A model generated the notes under the pieces. The model saw nothing but the letters and a program-made list of their open reading frames with translations, was not told where the DNA came from and did not search any database. Below, piece by piece: positions 62,319 to 64,000 of a stretch of 64,000 nt of DNA. Both the position numbers and the translations under genes were made by a program. Source of the stretch: Bacillus methanolicus MGA3 (GTDB taxonomy: Bacteria; Bacillota; Bacilli; Bacillales; Cytobacillaceae); the NCBI RefSeq assembly GCF_000724485.1, contig NZ_CP007739.1:1782843-1846842 (forward strand), in the 5' to 3' direction. The number at the start of each line of letters is the position of its first letter. Position 1 is the first letter of the stretch.

Positions 62319-62559
62319 TTAAGCAAACACACCTTCCTTTACGGATGGTGCTTCGTTGACTCCCCCTGAACTGAAAGCACTGCCACGTCCTCTATAAACA
62401 TATTCTACCAGAATTGCCAGTAATAAATGCACTAAATACTTAATAAAGTCAAAATGTTACTCCACTTATATAACCGATTTTTCGCAAAATATCACCTCGT
62501 TATTGAGACAATTCTTATGAGCCACTCTAAACTATGATTTTATCAGTCTACTACACTTG

Positions 62560-62585
62560 TATCAATAGAGTACACTCTATTGATA
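62560..62585. repeat. Inverted repeat with 11-bp arms
   Basis: TATCAATAGAG-TACA-CTCTATTGATA is a perfect 11-bp inverted repeat in the otherwise empty 62319-62634 gap, about 50 bp before the Tn3 transposase relic. It resembles an operator more than a terminator, as no T tract follows. Confidence 0.6.
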
Positions 62586-62634
62586 TATAATTGAACTAAT
62601 TAACTGAATAACTGCAGAAATGATATGATACTTT

Positions 62635-62830
62635 ATGAAAATTGCGAGAGGTAGAGAATTACTTACACCGGAACAGCGACAGGCCTTTATGCAATTCCTG
62701 AAGATAAGTGGGTGCTAGGAACCTACTACACTTTTTCCAAACGAGATTTAGAAATTATAAATAAGCGAAGAAGAGAAGAAAACCGTTTAGGGTTCGCCAA
62801 TTAGCCGTTCTTCGGTATCCCGGTTGGCCA
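62635..62830 (+). pseudogene. Tn3-family transposase, N-terminal relic
   Basis: Conceptual translation with two frame corrections gives MKIARGRELLTPEQRQAFMQ, then IPEDKWVLGTYYTFSKRDLE, IINKRRREENRLGFA and LAVLRYPGWPYTHS, the N-terminal DUF4158 region of Tn3 transposases. One base is missing near 62692 and several near 62797. No terminal repeats or catalytic domain are found. Confidence 0.78.
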
Positions 62831-62954
62831 TACACATAGTCATTTGCATCGCAATCACCTGTTAAAGTTATCTCGCTTAGGTTCAAGATATGAGCCTTAT
62901 TTTAAAAGAGACCGTGTTATGCCCAGTTTTTCCAACAGAGATCAAAACATACAA

Positions 62955-64000
62955 CTATACGTTGCCACACCCTGTTTGCATTTTTCGATTAAAAATCCAC
63001 TTTATCATTGGAGGCGTGACAATGGTTGTAACGAGTATCACGATAATAATTACCGCAAACATATCTTGACTTAATAGTTTGGTTTTTAAACCAATAGAAG
63101 CGATAATTAATGCTACTTCACCACGGGACACCATTGCTGCGCCTATCCCGAACGAACGATTCCAAGAGAATCCGGATATTTTTGCACCGATTGATGCACC
63201 GATTAACTTTGTAAGAATCGCTACGATACTTAATAGAACGATCAGCCTAAAATTTTCAAAAATACCCTTAAATTGAGCAGAAATCCCAATGGATGTAAAG
63301 AATACTGGGACAAAAATAGAATAACTAATGGTCTCCACTTTTTCGAACACTTCCTGTTTGTAATCCGTTAAACGAATCGCAACTCCCGCTATATAAGATC
63401 CGATCATCGCGGCAACCCCTGTGTGTTCTGCCAAGTACGCATAAACAAAACAGATAATGAAAGCTGACGAAATGACAGGTTCCGTAACTTTTATCGTTGC
63501 AAATTTTTTCAAAAACTTAGGAACGACTTTCCATCCAATAAGGATAGCTGCCGCGAAAAAGAGCATCTTCTTTAAGACAACCGTCCCTATGTTGATATCT
63601 CCGCCAGTAAGACTCATTAAAAACGCTAAAGCAACAATAACTAATACATCATCAATAACGGCTGCTCCTAAAATAGTTGCTCCTTCACGAGATTTTAATT
63701 GATTGATTTCTTTAAGAGCTTGAACAGAGATGCTTACACTGGTAGCTGAAAGCAATAGCCCCAAAAACCAGGATTGTATAGGTGTAAAATTTAGCATAAT
63801 TCCAGACAAAAATCCTAAAAAAAGAGGAACAATAATTCCGCTGACACCTACAAATACGGAAGCTTTTCCCGTTCGTTTTAACTCATCTATATCTGTTTCT
63901 AATCCAGCAAGAAACATAAGCAAGATTACACCAATTTGACTGAACTGTGTTAGTGTATCTGTATTAGCCACTAATCCTAAAACAGATGGTCCCAAAATAA
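62955..64000 (-). CDS. CPA2-family cation/proton antiporter, partial at right edge
   Basis: The visible C-terminal ~345 residues contain at least nine membrane helices. The paired acidic motif GAAVIDDVLVIVALAF (the ion-binding Asp-Asp), 'LAEHTGVAAMIGSYIAGVAI' and GAAMVSRGEVALIIASIG match NapA/GerN/KefB-type antiporters. The start is probably beyond the window; an internal Met near 63995 follows a 'PSVLGLVANT' stretch normally about 50 residues into the protein. No TrkA domain follows, so it is the short form. It exchanges Na+ or K+ for H+. Confidence 0.88.
   Translation of the reverse strand, partial: ILGPSVLGLVANTDTLTQFSQIGVILLMFLAGLETDIDELKRTGKASVFVGVSGIIVPLFLGFLSGIMLNFTPIQSWFLGLLLSATSVSISVQALKEINQLKSREGATILGAAVIDDVLVIVALAFLMSLTGGDINIGTVVLKKMLFFAAAILIGWKVVPKFLKKFATIKVTEPVISSAFIICFVYAYLAEHTGVAAMIGSYIAGVAIRLTDYKQEVFEKVETISYSIFVPVFFTSIGISAQFKGIFENFRLIVLLSIVAILTKLIGASIGAKISGFSWNRSFGIGAAMVSRGEVALIIASIGLKTKLLSQDMFAVIIIVILVTTIVTPPMIKWIFNRKMQTGCGNV

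Overview
The window is from a low-G+C, endospore-forming member of the Bacillaceae (Bacillus sensu lato). The support is sequence resemblance to Bacillus spore and housekeeping families: a CotA-type coat laccase, a sporulenol-synthase-like cyclase, PrkA/YhbH/SpoVR, YkvS, YezD, a CwlO-like hydrolase and the YdhG iron chaperone. SAM-I and preQ1-I riboswitches, an MntR-like operator and AGGAGG-type ribosome binding sites also fit. Species cannot be fixed from the sequence alone.

Layout. 0-2.6 kb: the end of a MurR/RpiR - M20 deacylase - GNAT operon, probably the D- to L-amino acid conversion module, running off the left edge. 2.7-13 kb: YitT protein, vanadium haloperoxidase-like enzyme, phospholipase A2-like mini-protein, DUF2515 protein divergent from a triterpene cyclase, a PAS-GGDEF-EAL protein and a beheaded ABC permease. 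13.4-18.8 kb: a sulfur block in which two near-identical promoter plus SAM-I riboswitch leaders drive YezD plus an FMN reductase, and an NtaA/SnaA/DszA-type monooxygenase, with a nitrilase between. 18.8-34.6 kb: YkvS, a chemoreceptor, preQ1-controlled queCDE, a molybdopterin oxidoreductase, MntH with an MntR-like box, CotA, an orphan trpB with a palindrome on its predicted start site, a CwlO-like hydrolase and a CPBP protease flanked by a small duplication. 34.7-39.3 kb: a PD-(D/E)XK protein, a NUDIX/helicase deletion chimera and two unknown genes. 39.9-44.2 kb: prkA-yhbH-spoVR as one operon. 44.5-46.3 kb: a frameshifted TnpB element abutting a broken ketopantoate reductase gene.

46.5-52.8 kb is the most distinctive region: a thiazole/oxazole-modified microcin (TOMM) locus of the heterocycloanthracin/sonorensin type. 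A precursor with 15 Cys-X-X units and a CGGGR tail is followed by a ThiF-like maturation protein, a YcaO cyclodehydratase and a SagB-type dehydrogenase. Its enzyme genes are visibly richer in G+C than the flanks.

52.9-64 kb: nucleoside hydrolase, DsbA/FrnE protein, methyltransferase, two amino-acid permeases (one behind an attenuator-like leader), then decay: transglutaminase, TnpB and Tn3 transposase relics, a 394-bp tandem array of frataxin-like ydhG genes (two intact, one beheaded) and a cation/proton antiporter leaving the right edge. Two dispersed repeat families occupy the gaps: a ~190-bp element with an internal GGCGG/CCGCC stem (repeat A), and hairpins built on GGGTCAGACCC (repeat B).
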